Assembly: GCA_014377425.1 (NCBI GenBank)
Contig: JACMPQ010000050.1
Location: forward strand, 91,168-155,167
DNA length: 64,000 bases
Origin: Microbacteriaceae bacterium
Lineage (GTDB): Bacteria; Actinomycetota; Actinomycetes; Actinomycetales; Microbacteriaceae
Direction: 5' to 3'
In this document: positions 1 through 8,962 of the stretch, in pieces
Layout: every line of letters starts with the position of its first letter
Position numbering within the stretch: position 1 is the first letter of the stretch
Position numbers and translations under genes: made by a program
The notes under the pieces: model-generated
The model's database searches: none
The model's input: only the letters and a program-made list of their open reading frames with translations
What the model was told of the DNA's origin: nothing

Positions 1-2
1 AA

Positions 3-404
3 AACTACCTACTCGAGCGCCACCTGATGCGCCGACTCTCGACCGGGGAAGTACCGAACGAGCGCTGGCTCGAGTTCTCGTACCCGCCGCGCTGGTACTA
101 CGACGTGCTGCGCGGCCTGGACTACTTTCGCGCTGTGGGAACTGCGCCCGATGAGCGGTTAGCCGAGGCGGTGTCGCTCGTGGAGAGCAAAAGAGCCGAC
201 AACGGGCGGTGGCCCCTGGAGAACACTCATCCGGGGGCCGTGCATTTTTCCTTAGAGCCGGGCGATCGTCAGCCCAGCCGTTGGAACACTTTGCGGGCAC
301 TTCGGGTGCTGCGCTGGTACCGGGGCGAGGAGCCAACGAGTTACGAGAGCACGTCTTTCGATGCGAACCGGCCGATCGCGAGCGCCCCGAACACCACGAT
401 GTAG
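3..404 (+). CDS. C-terminal fragment of a hypothetical protein resembling squalene-cyclase/prenyltransferase-fold proteins (5' end outside window)
   Basis: Open frame from base 3 (NYLLERHLMRRLSTGEVPNERWLEFSYPPRWYYDVLRGLDYF...NGRWPLENTHPG...RALRVLRWYRG); repeat-like alpha/alpha toroid motifs; stop at 402-404. Confidence 0.6.
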   Translation, partial: NYLLERHLMRRLSTGEVPNERWLEFSYPPRWYYDVLRGLDYFRAVGTAPDERLAEAVSLVESKRADNGRWPLENTHPGAVHFSLEPGDRQPSRWNTLRALRVLRWYRGEEPTSYESTSFDANRPIASAPNTTM

Positions 405-1222
405 CCGAGCTGCAGGAGCGCGTTCTCACCGAAGGAGGCAAACGAGATGGGTTGCCGCAGCAGGTCGGCGAAGTCGATCCAGTAGTGACTGAACAGCCAC
501 GGATGCAACCAGCCGAGCTGCGGCAGGGCGTCAAGAATTTGCACCACCACCGACATCACCACGGTGGCGGCCATCGCCCCCACCGGAACGACGGTCAGCG
601 TGGAGATGAACAATCCGATAGCGGAGAGCCCGAGCAGCGACACAAACACAAAGGAGCTCACGAGCGAGAGCCGACCGATGGCCTCGCCGATACCGACCGT
701 ATCGCCGGAGAGCAGGGTCACCCGCCCGACCGGGAAGAATGCCAACCCTACGAGCGTGCCGGTGATCGCCACTACCGCGGTTCCGACGAAGCAGAAGGCC
801 GCCACCCCGGCATATTTCACGAGTAGCAACCGGATGCGACCGGCCGGGGCGATGAGCAAATAGCGGAGCGTTCCGAGGCTCGCCTCCCCCGCGATGGTGT
901 CGCCGGCGACCACGCCGATGGTGAGCGGCAAAAATAGCGGCAGCGAGATCAGCAGAGCGGTGACCACCAGAAACAGCCCGTTGTTGCTGACCTGGTCGAG
1001 AAAGGGCGGGCCCTTTGCTGCCGACAGTTTCGCCGGGGAGAGCTTGATCGCGAGCGCGATCATGATCGGGATGGCAGCTAATGCCCCGAGCATGGCGAGG
1101 GTGCGGCCGCGGCGAAACAGCACGATGAGCTCGGAGCGTAGGAGTGAGCCGCCCGACGGGGATGCGGGCCCGGTATCTGTCTCTGGCACACTGCGGGCGG
1201 TCGAAACACTATTGAGCGACAT
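341..1222 (-). CDS. ABC transporter permease
   Basis: 293 aa, multiple hydrophobic segments, ABC-2-like; overlaps start region of upstream ATPase gene (translational coupling). Confidence 0.85.
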   Translation of the reverse strand: MSLNSVSTARSVPETDTGPASPSGGSLLRSELIVLFRRGRTLAMLGALAAIPIMIALAIKLSPAKLSAAKGPPFLDQVSNNGLFLVVTALLISLPLFLPLTIGVVAGDTIAGEASLGTLRYLLIAPAGRIRLLLVKYAGVAAFCFVGTAVVAITGTLVGLAFFPVGRVTLLSGDTVGIGEAIGRLSLVSSFVFVSLLGLSAIGLFISTLTVVPVGAMAATVVMSVVVQILDALPQLGWLHPWLFSHYWIDFADLLRQPISFASFGENALLQLGYIVVFGALAIGRFASKDVLS

Positions 1223-2198
1223 CGAAGCCCTCCCCGGTCAATGCCACGAAACGGTCTTCGAGGGTGGCGCCCTCAATGTCGAAGCCGCGCACTCGCGCGC
1301 CCGCAGCAACCAAAGCGGAAACGATGGTCTCGGGGGCAATGCTGGGATCGGGCAGCAGTGCGCTGAGGCGTCCGCCCACCGGGTAGCCCGCCGCAATTCC
1401 CAGTTCGGCGAGCGCAGCCCGAGCGAGGTCGTCGTCCGGGGTGATGATGCGCACGTAGACCTCGCCGGTTCGGCGCAGCTCATCGAGGGTTCCCTGAGCG
1501 ACGATGCGACCCACACTCATGACGGCGGCATGCGTGCACATGAGCTCGATCTCGTCGAGCAGATGGCTGGAAACGAACACCGTGATGCCGTCGGCGGCGA
1601 GCGAACGCACAAGCGTGCGCACCTCGCGGGTGCCCTGCGGGTCGAGGCCATTAGTCGGCTCATCGAGCACAAGTAGCTCCCGCGGCATGAGCAGGGCGTT
1701 GGCGATTCCGAGGCGCTGCTTCATCCCGAGCGAATAGGCATGCACTTTTTTACCGGCGGCATGGCTAAGACCCACCCGCTCCAGGGCTGCCTTCACGCGG
1801 GCCGTTCGGGTGGCCGGAGAGGCAAAGCGGTCGGCGCTGTCGAGCCGATGCAGATTGGCGGTGCCGGAGAGAAACGGGTAAAAACCCGGACCCTCCACGA
1901 GCGCCCCGATGCGGGGCAACACGCTCGCCAGCCGGTCGGGCATTTCCTCGCCGAGTACCCGCACCGAACCGCCGGTGGCGGCGGCGAGGCCCAACAGCAC
2001 CCGAATAGTGGTGGTCTTGCCCGAGCCGTTCGGCCCAAGAAAGCCGAAAACCGAGCCCCTCGGCACCGACAGGTTGACGTCGTTGACGGCGAGCTGCGTG
2101 CCAAAGCGTTTAACCAGGCCCCGCGTCTCGATCGCCAAAGCGGCATCCGGCGCGGTCATTGATTCGACCGTTTCGGATGCCGCGATGGTGCTGGTCAC
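1209..2198 (-). CDS. ABC transporter ATP-binding protein
   Basis: Walker A GPNGSGKTT, signature YSLGMKQRLGIA, Walker B LLVLDEPTNGLD. Confidence 0.95.
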   Translation of the reverse strand: MTSTIAASETVESMTAPDAALAIETRGLVKRFGTQLAVNDVNLSVPRGSVFGFLGPNGSGKTTTIRVLLGLAAATGGSVRVLGEEMPDRLASVLPRIGALVEGPGFYPFLSGTANLHRLDSADRFASPATRTARVKAALERVGLSHAAGKKVHAYSLGMKQRLGIANALLMPRELLVLDEPTNGLDPQGTREVRTLVRSLAADGITVFVSSHLLDEIELMCTHAAVMSVGRIVAQGTLDELRRTGEVYVRIITPDDDLARAALAELGIAAGYPVGGRLSALLPDPSIAPETIVSALVAAGARVRGFDIEGATLEDRFVALTGEGFDVAQ

Positions 2199-3415
2199 TT
2201 AGTTGCTGCGACAGCCTGCAAGCGCTCAAGGGGAACGGCTCCGGCAAACACCCGCCCGTCGGTGGTGAACAAAACATTCAGCAGAGCGGATGAGGCGAGC
2301 CGCCCACCTTCGACGGCCGAGGTCGCCGCGGTGAACAGTTTGTTGCCTGTCAGCTCGGCGGGCACGGTTCCGGCGGGGAGCGAAACAACGGCATCCCAAC
2401 TGGTTCCGGTGACAACCGGCACTGGTGTTCCGGCCGGTAGCTTGGCCTTCAGCTCGTTGAGCTGTTCGGGCGTGAGCTTGCCGGTCATGGTGCCGGGGTT
2501 GAGATCACCCAAGGTGGTGCCGTTGGGCAAAACGGTTGCGGCGTCGGGTAATGCGGGAAGCGCCTGCTCCTTCACCGTGGCACCGGCCGGGGGAGTGAAA
2601 CGAAAGAGCGCGGCATCCGGAGCGCCAATCGTCACCGTGGTGAAGGCCACCGAGAACGCCGGGTCTTTTTGGCCGCGGGCTTCGACCGAGACGCTCAGCG
2701 GTAAGCCCGTTTCGGAATCAGTCGTGATGGCGACCGAACCCACGAGGGTGTCGGTGGTGCGCGGGGTTAGGACCAGTGTGTACGCGGTGCGACCGGCGAC
2801 GCGGGTGTCTTGGCCCACACTCACCGTCGTGCTTGGATCAATTTTGGCGAGGAACTTCTTGGCCAGCTCAGTGGGGGTCATGACGACCTTCGCTTCGGCG
2901 GCAGCCTTCGCCTGAGCCTCGGCGGCACTGAATCCAGCCGGTAGCGTGAGGTGGGTGACGGCGTTCTTCTTGGAATCGTAGAACCAGACGTCGCTGCCGT
3001 TGCGCACCGCGTCTCGCTCGGCAAGCTGGTCCATGATTTGCACCCGGGATTTCGTGTCGCCGTCGAGGTAGACCCGGGCGGTGTGCGAACCGGTAAGCAG
3101 CTCAAGCGCCTGAGTGGCGTCAGTGGAGTCGGGGGCGGCAACGCTCGCGCCCAAATCAGAGGTGCTCGCTCCGGGGGCGAGGGCAGGAGCCCCGGCACCG
3201 GTCGGGAGGGCCGGAAGGCCGAGAGCGGAGGTCTGCGTGACCTCCCCGGAAAGCTGACGAACGGTGCTGTTTTGGATGAGTTCCAGCACCTGCTGGGCAG
3301 ATTTATCGGGGAGCGTTACGGCCGCTCCAGCCTGAGACGGGATGATCAGAACCCCGGCTGCGATAACGACGGGTACAACGGCTACTGGGAGCCAACGGAC
3401 GGTTTTGCGATTCAT
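2195..3415 (-). CDS. LolA-like / DUF2092-type exported protein
   Basis: 406 aa, N-terminal signal peptide (WLPVAVVPVVIAAGVLIIPSQAGA), LolA-like beta domain (GRTAYTLVLTPR...; DSETGLPLSVSV); 4-bp overlap with ATPase gene. Confidence 0.7.
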   Translation of the reverse strand: MNRKTVRWLPVAVVPVVIAAGVLIIPSQAGAAVTLPDKSAQQVLELIQNSTVRQLSGEVTQTSALGLPALPTGAGAPALAPGASTSDLGASVAAPDSTDATQALELLTGSHTARVYLDGDTKSRVQIMDQLAERDAVRNGSDVWFYDSKKNAVTHLTLPAGFSAAEAQAKAAAEAKVVMTPTELAKKFLAKIDPSTTVSVGQDTRVAGRTAYTLVLTPRTTDTLVGSVAITTDSETGLPLSVSVEARGQKDPAFSVAFTTVTIGAPDAALFRFTPPAGATVKEQALPALPDAATVLPNGTTLGDLNPGTMTGKLTPEQLNELKAKLPAGTPVPVVTGTSWDAVVSLPAGTVPAELTGNKLFTAATSAVEGGRLASSALLNVLFTTDGRVFAGAVPLERLQAVAATK

Positions 3416-3496
3416 TTGGGCACCATTTTCACGATGAATACACCCACACAGTACGCCCCCAAGCTGCGACCCTGGTGAGCGCCTAGGCGTACGGAG

Positions 3497-5086
3497 TCAC
3501 TCCCACTCGATGGTTCCCGGCGGCTTCGAGGTGACATCCAGTACCACGCGGTTGACCCCGGCTACCTCGTTGGTGATGCGGTTGGAGATGCGGGCAAGCA
3601 CGTCGTAGGGCAGGCGAGTCCAATCTGCGGTCATCGCGTCTTCAGAAGACACCGGACGCAACACGATCGGGTGGCCGTAGGTGCGGCCGTCGCCCTGAAC
3701 TCCCACCGAGCGCACGTCGGCGAGCAGCACCACCGGGCACTGCCAGATCTCGTTGTCGAGACCCGCGAGGGTGAGCTCGGCACGCACGATCGCGTCGGCA
3801 TGACGCAAGAGTTCGAGGCGGTCGAAGGTGACCTCGCCGACGATACGAATACCGAGGCCGGGTCCGGGGAACGGCTGGCGACCAACAATCACCTCGGGCA
3901 AGCCCAGCTCGCGGCCGATCGCCCGAACCTCATCCTTGAACAGTGCCCGCAGGGGCTCGACCAGCGCAAACTTGAGGTCTTCGGGAAGACCTCCCACGTT
4001 ATGGTGACTCTTGATGTTGGCCGTGCCGGTTCCGCCACCCGATTCGACGACATCCGGATACAGAGTTCCCTGCACCAGAAACTCGATCTGCGCACCGTCA
4101 CTGGCCGCTTCGAGCACGAGCGCCTCGGCGGGCGGTTCGAAGCTCCGGATGAACTCGCGGCCGATGATTTTGCGCTTCTGCTCGGGGTCGGTGACGCCGG
4201 CCAACGCATCCATGAACTGGTCGACGGCGTCGACGGTCACCAGGCGCACCCCGGTGGAGGCGACGTAGTCTTCTTCGACCTGGCGACGCTCGTCTTGGCG
4301 CAACAAGCCGTGGTCGACGAAGATGCAGACGAGCTGGTCGCCGACGGCTTCGTGCACGATCGCGGCGGCAACGGCCGAGTCGACCCCCCCGGAGAGACCG
4401 CAAATGACGCGCCCGGTGCCGACCTGCTCGCGAATGCGCGCCACCTGCTCGGCGATCACGTTGCCGCTGTTCCAATCGGCGGGAATACCGGCGGCGGTGT
4501 GCAAAAAGTTTTCGAGCACGCGCTGGCCGAATTCGGAGTGCTTGACCTCCGGATGCCACTGCACGCCGTAGAGGCGACGCTCGTCGCTCGCGAACGCGGC
4601 GACCGGGGTGGAGTCGCTTGAGGCGAGCACGGTGAAGCCGGCCGGAGCCTTGGACACGGAGTCGCCGTGGCTCATCCAGGTGGTCTGCTCGCTCGGCTGC
4701 GTGCCGAGCAAAGTGCTTTCGCCCGCGGCCAGGGTGACCGTGGTGGCACCGTACTCACGCAGGCCGGTGTTGGCGACCTCGCCGCCGAGCTGCTGCGCCA
4801 TCACCTGGAAGCCGTAGCAAATGCCGAGCACCGGAATGCCGAGCTCGAGAATTCCGGCATCCAACCTGGGAGAGCCGGCGTCGTACACGCTCGACGGCCC
4901 CCCGCTGAGCACAATGCCCACCGGGTTTTTGGCAGCGACCTCTGCCGCGGTGATCGTGTGCGGCACGATCTCGGAGTAGACGCTTGCCTCGCGCACGCGG
5001 CGGGCAATCAGCTGGGCGTACTGGGCGCCGAAGTCGATGACCAGCACCGGGCGCTGCACGGTTTCAGTCTTTGTGGGGGTGCTCAA
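3497..5086 (-). CDS. guaA: GMP synthase (glutamine-hydrolysing)
   Basis: GATase motif [17 protein letters not shown]-loop, C-terminal KPPGTIEWE. Confidence 0.98.
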   Translation of the reverse strand: MSTPTKTETVQRPVLVIDFGAQYAQLIARRVREASVYSEIVPHTITAAEVAAKNPVGIVLSGGPSSVYDAGSPRLDAGILELGIPVLGICYGFQVMAQQLGGEVANTGLREYGATTVTLAAGESTLLGTQPSEQTTWMSHGDSVSKAPAGFTVLASSDSTPVAAFASDERRLYGVQWHPEVKHSEFGQRVLENFLHTAAGIPADWNSGNVIAEQVARIREQVGTGRVICGLSGGVDSAVAAAIVHEAVGDQLVCIFVDHGLLRQDERRQVEEDYVASTGVRLVTVDAVDQFMDALAGVTDPEQKRKIIGREFIRSFEPPAEALVLEAASDGAQIEFLVQGTLYPDVVESGGGTGTANIKSHHNVGGLPEDLKFALVEPLRALFKDEVRAIGRELGLPEVIVGRQPFPGPGLGIRIVGEVTFDRLELLRHADAIVRAELTLAGLDNEIWQCPVVLLADVRSVGVQGDGRTYGHPIVLRPVSSEDAMTADWTRLPYDVLARISNRITNEVAGVNRVVLDVTSKPPGTIEWE

Positions 5087-5538
5087 CGGGTGACTCCTGT
5101 GCTGGGTTCGGGAGCGGCGGAGCGCTCCAGCTTGGTGAGCTCGCGATGTGCGCTGCGGGTGATGAAGTGTTCGACGATGAAGGAAAGGAACGGAACGACC
5201 CCACCGAGGGCGATCGCGATGAAGCGCGTGAATGGCCAGCGCATGATGCTCCAGAGGCGGAAGTCGGCGAAGAGGTAAAGCACGTAGAACCAGCCGTGGG
5301 CAATCAGAATGCCGGTGCTGAGGTTGAATCCGGTGACCGTGCCGGTGGGCACAAACGCCAGGAAGCCGCGTGGTCCACCGAGTTCGAGCTCCAGCTGGAT
5401 GCCGAACGCCGGATACTTCAGCACGACCTCGGTAACCAAGAGCAGCAGCAGCACGCCGGTGATGTAGGAGGAGACCCGGTAGAGCTTCAGCGCCGAACGA
5501 ATGCGGGGCAGGTCGGCAATTTTGGGCTTCAGGGGCAT
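5083..5538 (-). CDS. DUF3817 family membrane protein
   Basis: 151 aa; [21 protein letters not shown]...[16 protein letters not shown] typical of DUF3817; overlaps guaA start by 4 bp. Confidence 0.8.
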   Translation of the reverse strand: MPLKPKIADLPRIRSALKLYRVSSYITGVLLLLLVTEVVLKYPAFGIQLELELGGPRGFLAFVPTGTVTGFNLSTGILIAHGWFYVLYLFADFRLWSIMRWPFTRFIAIALGGVVPFLSFIVEHFITRSAHRELTKLERSAAPEPSTGVTR

Positions 5539-5610
5539 TGCTTTAGTTTAGGCGGGCACCGGGCGAGGCTTCTCCGCCGGGCGTGCTGGTGCAGGCCGGG
5601 TGCCGCCGAG

Positions 5611-5855
5611 CTAATCGCCGCCCCACGGAATGACGAGCCGTAATCCGGCGTTCTCAAAGTCATTGGTGTTTCGGGTGGCAAGAGACTCAGTTCCCGGATG
5701 CGGGTGCCAATGCCACGATCGTCGCCCTGCGGCAGAACCGCCCCTGCCAAAATGACGCGCACCTCAGCCTCGATAGATCGCTGATTCACCGCGCTTCGCG
5801 CTTTGAGCGCCTAGACAAGCAGTGGGTCGAGATTCCGAACGAGCAATGTAGCCAC
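5611..5855 (-). pseudogene. FitA/VapC-type toxin-antitoxin relic: antitoxin with in-frame stop fused to toxin C-terminus
   Basis: GTG at 5855 reads (M)ATLLVRNLDPLLV*ALKARSAVNQRSIEAEVRVILAGAVLPQGDDRGIGTRIRELS (TAG at 5813-5811). A shifted frame then reads ..SLATRNTNDFENAGLRLVIPWGGD* (stop 5613-5611), a FitB/VapC-like C-terminus. Confidence 0.75.
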
Positions 5856-5942
5856 CGGGATAGCTCGTTTTTCCCGACGATAGCGAATTGCTAGCATTCT
5901 CGGCCAGACCGTTGCGAGTTCTCTCACGGAATGCGCCGTCCA

Positions 5943-6749
5943 CTACGCCAGCGCTGCCGCCACCCGGACGAGCTCGCTCTGCGCAAGCTCCGCCTCCTTG
6001 CGCTCCTCCTCCTCACGTTCCCAGGTGTCTTTCACGAGCCGGTACCAGAGATAGACGGCAAAGCCGGCGAAAACCACCCATTCGGCGGCGTAGAAAAGGT
6101 TGAGCCAGTTGAAATTGCTTGCGGTGGTGAGCGGCGGTGAATAAATGCGCTCCAGGCCGGCCAGCGGATCGGCGAGCACCAAATATCCGCCGTAGGCCCC
6201 GGTTGTGGCACCGTCGAAATGGCTCCAACTGTTGATGAGTTCCGCCGTGGACACCGTGGTGATTACGCCTTTTTCGAAGGGAGCGTCTTCGGCTGCCTCG
6301 GTAGCTAGGTAGCGTCCGGAGAGGGGTCGAGGCGCGGCATCCGGTGCAGCATTCAATTTTTTGAGGGCGGATGCCGCCACCCTCTTGTCGGTGGTGAAAC
6401 CGACGGCCACGGCGAGCGCGGCGGCCTCCGGCCCTTCGACCTGCGCGTGACCCAGCACCCAGTAGCCGGTCTCGTCGCGGTTCATCCGGTTGCTGATCAC
6501 CGTGAAGTCTCCCACCACAAATTGACCTCGGGCCTGAATGAGCTGACCCACGATGTTCTCGGTTGTGGGCTTTTGCGGCGCGGTGATGGCCGATAGCGGC
6601 TTGACGGTTTCGGTAGTGAGCACCACCACCTGGCCGGAGGCAATGGCGCGCTCCAATTGCCACTGACCGAGGGCGGCGAAGCCAGCGGCGAGAACGAGGG
6701 CGAGAACGAGCATCGCAATCCAGCGGGGGCGTCGGGCGATCTTCCACAT
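5943..6749 (-). CDS. SURF1 family cytochrome oxidase biogenesis protein
   Basis: 268 aa; N-terminal TM with GQWQLERA, C-terminal TM (YAAEWVVFAGFAVYLWYRLVKD). Confidence 0.9.
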   Translation of the reverse strand: MWKIARRPRWIAMLVLALVLAAGFAALGQWQLERAIASGQVVVLTTETVKPLSAITAPQKPTTENIVGQLIQARGQFVVGDFTVISNRMNRDETGYWVLGHAQVEGPEAAALAVAVGFTTDKRVAASALKKLNAAPDAAPRPLSGRYLATEAAEDAPFEKGVITTVSTAELINSWSHFDGATTGAYGGYLVLADPLAGLERIYSPPLTTASNFNWLNLFYAAEWVVFAGFAVYLWYRLVKDTWEREEEERKEAELAQSELVRVAAALA

Positions 6750-6751
6750 GC

Positions 6752-8341
6752 TTAGTACTCCGGATCGAGGTCGCGGGGCGGACGGGCATCCGACTGTTGG
6801 TTGGCTTGGCGTGCCTGACGGCTGGGCTCGGGTTCGCCCTCGAGCTCCAGCTCGGAATCGCTGTGGCCGGGGAGTTCGTCGAGCCAGTCGCGGCCGAACT
6901 GATCGCGGCCGGAATCGGTGGCGTCGGGCACCGTCACCCGTCCGACCGGCGAACTGTCTCGCGGGGAGGACTTGCGCGGGGTCGGATCAGACTGACCGGC
7001 CGTGCGCTCTCCCTCTCCGGACACCGGTTGGCTCTGGAGTCGCTCACCTGGCGTCGGTTGGTCTCCGTCAGGGCCACCGGGCACCGGCTCTGCCCCGATC
7101 AGCGCCGCCTCGACCAGGGCGATCGACTCCGCGCGAATCCGCTCCCGCGACGCTGGGAGGGATGCCGCACGCTTCTTGCCAGTGCGCAAAATGACCGCGC
7201 CGATTCGCTCGGAATTGACCGCCAAAACTGGCCCCATAATGGCCATGATCAGCACGTACAGCCCGGCAAAAGGGACGATGCGGGCGTCCAGCCCCGCGCT
7301 CAGCGAGAGGGTGGCCAAGATGAGCGCGAATTCACCGCGGTTCTGCAAAATGACCGCCGCGTTGATGCCTGCCTGCGCGCCGAGGCCGTTGAGCCAGGCC
7401 ACGAACTGTCCGGCACCGGCATTGAGCACCACGGTCATCAGGACCGCCAGCAGCACCACCCCGACCACGGGACCGAACGTCTCGATGTTGAGTGCCAAAC
7501 CGAAGTTGAGGAAGAAGAACGCACCGAACAGGTCGCGCATTGGCAAAGACAGCGACTCGATGCGGGTGCGGTGGCGGCTGGCACCGAGCACCAGCCCGAT
7601 GAGGAAGGCGCCGATGGCATCCGTGACCCCCAGAATCTCGCCGACACCGCTGAACAGCACGGCGAGCCCGAAAAACAGGATGGTGAAGAGTTCGTCGTCG
7701 CGGGTGCGAATGAGGCGCGACACCACTTTGCCGCCCCAGCGGGCGAGCGAGAACATGACGATCAGAAAGAGAAACGCCACCGCAAGTTTGCCGATGACCG
7801 GCCAGATCTCGGTTTCACCGCTGAGCACCACACCAACGATGGCGAGATAGATGGCGATGAAGATGTCTTCGACCACCGTGACCCCGAGGATCATCGGCGT
7901 TTCAGCGTTGGGTAGGCGCTTGAGTTCGATGAGTAGCTTGGTAACGATGGCGCTCGACGAGGTGGCGGTAATGCCCGCGATGATGAGGGCCTCGCGCGTG
8001 CCCCAACCGACAAAGAAGCCGAACGCGAACCCGGCCGCCATGTTAACCAAGATGTAGGAGCCGCCCGAGAGCAAGAGCTTTCCAGCGTTGTCGAAAAAGG
8101 CCTCCTGATCGAACTCCAGCCCGAGCGAGAACAGCAGCAGGATGAGCCCGAAGACGGCGATCAGGGCAAGGTTGGAGGAGGCAAAATCGAGCGGAAACCA
8201 GTGTGTGTAGGGACTCGCGATTAGCCCGACGATCATATAAATCGGAATCGCGGGCAGACCGATCAGTTTTCCGGCACGACCCAAAACGTAGGCGAGGAGC
8301 AGCAGCAAGCCGAGAACGACCAGTTCTTGACCCAAATGCAT
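6752..8341 (-). CDS. CPA2-type cation:proton antiporter with long disordered C-terminal tail
   Basis: 529 aa polytopic protein (KefB/KhtU-like; ELVVLGLLLLLAYVLGR...GRAGKLIGLP), hydrophilic acidic tail. Confidence 0.85.
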   Translation of the reverse strand: MHLGQELVVLGLLLLLAYVLGRAGKLIGLPAIPIYMIVGLIASPYTHWFPLDFASSNLALIAVFGLILLLFSLGLEFDQEAFFDNAGKLLLSGGSYILVNMAAGFAFGFFVGWGTREALIIAGITATSSSAIVTKLLIELKRLPNAETPMILGVTVVEDIFIAIYLAIVGVVLSGETEIWPVIGKLAVAFLFLIVMFSLARWGGKVVSRLIRTRDDELFTILFFGLAVLFSGVGEILGVTDAIGAFLIGLVLGASRHRTRIESLSLPMRDLFGAFFFLNFGLALNIETFGPVVGVVLLAVLMTVVLNAGAGQFVAWLNGLGAQAGINAAVILQNRGEFALILATLSLSAGLDARIVPFAGLYVLIMAIMGPVLAVNSERIGAVILRTGKKRAASLPASRERIRAESIALVEAALIGAEPVPGGPDGDQPTPGERLQSQPVSGEGERTAGQSDPTPRKSSPRDSSPVGRVTVPDATDSGRDQFGRDWLDELPGHSDSELELEGEPEPSRQARQANQQSDARPPRDLDPEY

Positions 8342-8345
8342 CAGT

Positions 8346-8897
8346 TCACCAACCCGGGGGAACGTCGACCGTCGTCGTGGGCTTCAGCGCCAACTCACCG
8401 GTGCGGTAGAAGGTGAACGCCTTTGACACCTTTTCGGGGGAACCGGCCACCACGAGGGTGTCACCGGGAAACACTTTGAAATCGTCAGACGGTGCCGGAT
8501 TCGCCGACTCACCGCGCACCACCGCGACAACCGTGAGCCCAACTACACCACGGGAGGCCAGGTTTCCGAGCTGCTGCCCGGCGATGTGATCGTCGTAGTC
8601 GACCGAGAACCAGTCGATGCTCAGCCCGGGAATCTTCTCGAGCTTGTCGAGCCCTTCGGTGATGCGCGTGCCGCCGAGCAGTTCGGCGAGCGTGTGCGCC
8701 TCATCCTCGCTGAGGCGAAGCGACACCTTGCTGGCATCCGCGCCGTCCTCCTCGTCGGCGAACGTGATGAGGTCGCTGTGACCGGAGCGATGCGTGATGA
8801 CCCCGCACTTGCCACCGTCTTCGGTCACGAAAGTGTGCAGCATGCCCACACCGGGCAGTTTCACGCGGCGAACATCGACCATCGGTGTTTCCTTCAC
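8346..8897 (-). CDS. Antiporter regulatory subunit with TrkA_C domain (KhtT/CpaA-like)
   Basis: 183 aa; VDVRRVKLPGVGMLHTF..., C-terminal TrkA_C (VVGLTVVAVVRGE...FKVFPGDTLVVAGSPEKV). Confidence 0.85.
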   Translation of the reverse strand: MKETPMVDVRRVKLPGVGMLHTFVTEDGGKCGVITHRSGHSDLITFADEEDGADASKVSLRLSEDEAHTLAELLGGTRITEGLDKLEKIPGLSIDWFSVDYDDHIAGQQLGNLASRGVVGLTVVAVVRGESANPAPSDDFKVFPGDTLVVAGSPEKVSKAFTFYRTGELALKPTTTVDVPPGW

Positions 8898-8923
8898 AGT
8901 TGTGCGACCAGCAAACAGACTGC

Positions 8924-8949
8924 CGGATGCCGCCTCGCCGCGGCATCCG
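8924..8949 (-). terminator. Terminator-like hairpin downstream of glpD built from inverted CGGATGCCGC
   Basis: cggatgccgc-ctcgcc-gcggcatccg, perfect 10-bp arms, 6-nt loop; no T-run. Confidence 0.55.
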
Positions 8950-8962
8950 CTCTGCTACTAGG

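Noticed and set aside
5529-5789. 86-aa ORF as an intact gene
   Set aside because: It joins the antitoxin fragment to the wrong frame of the toxin fragment; better explained as a pseudogene.
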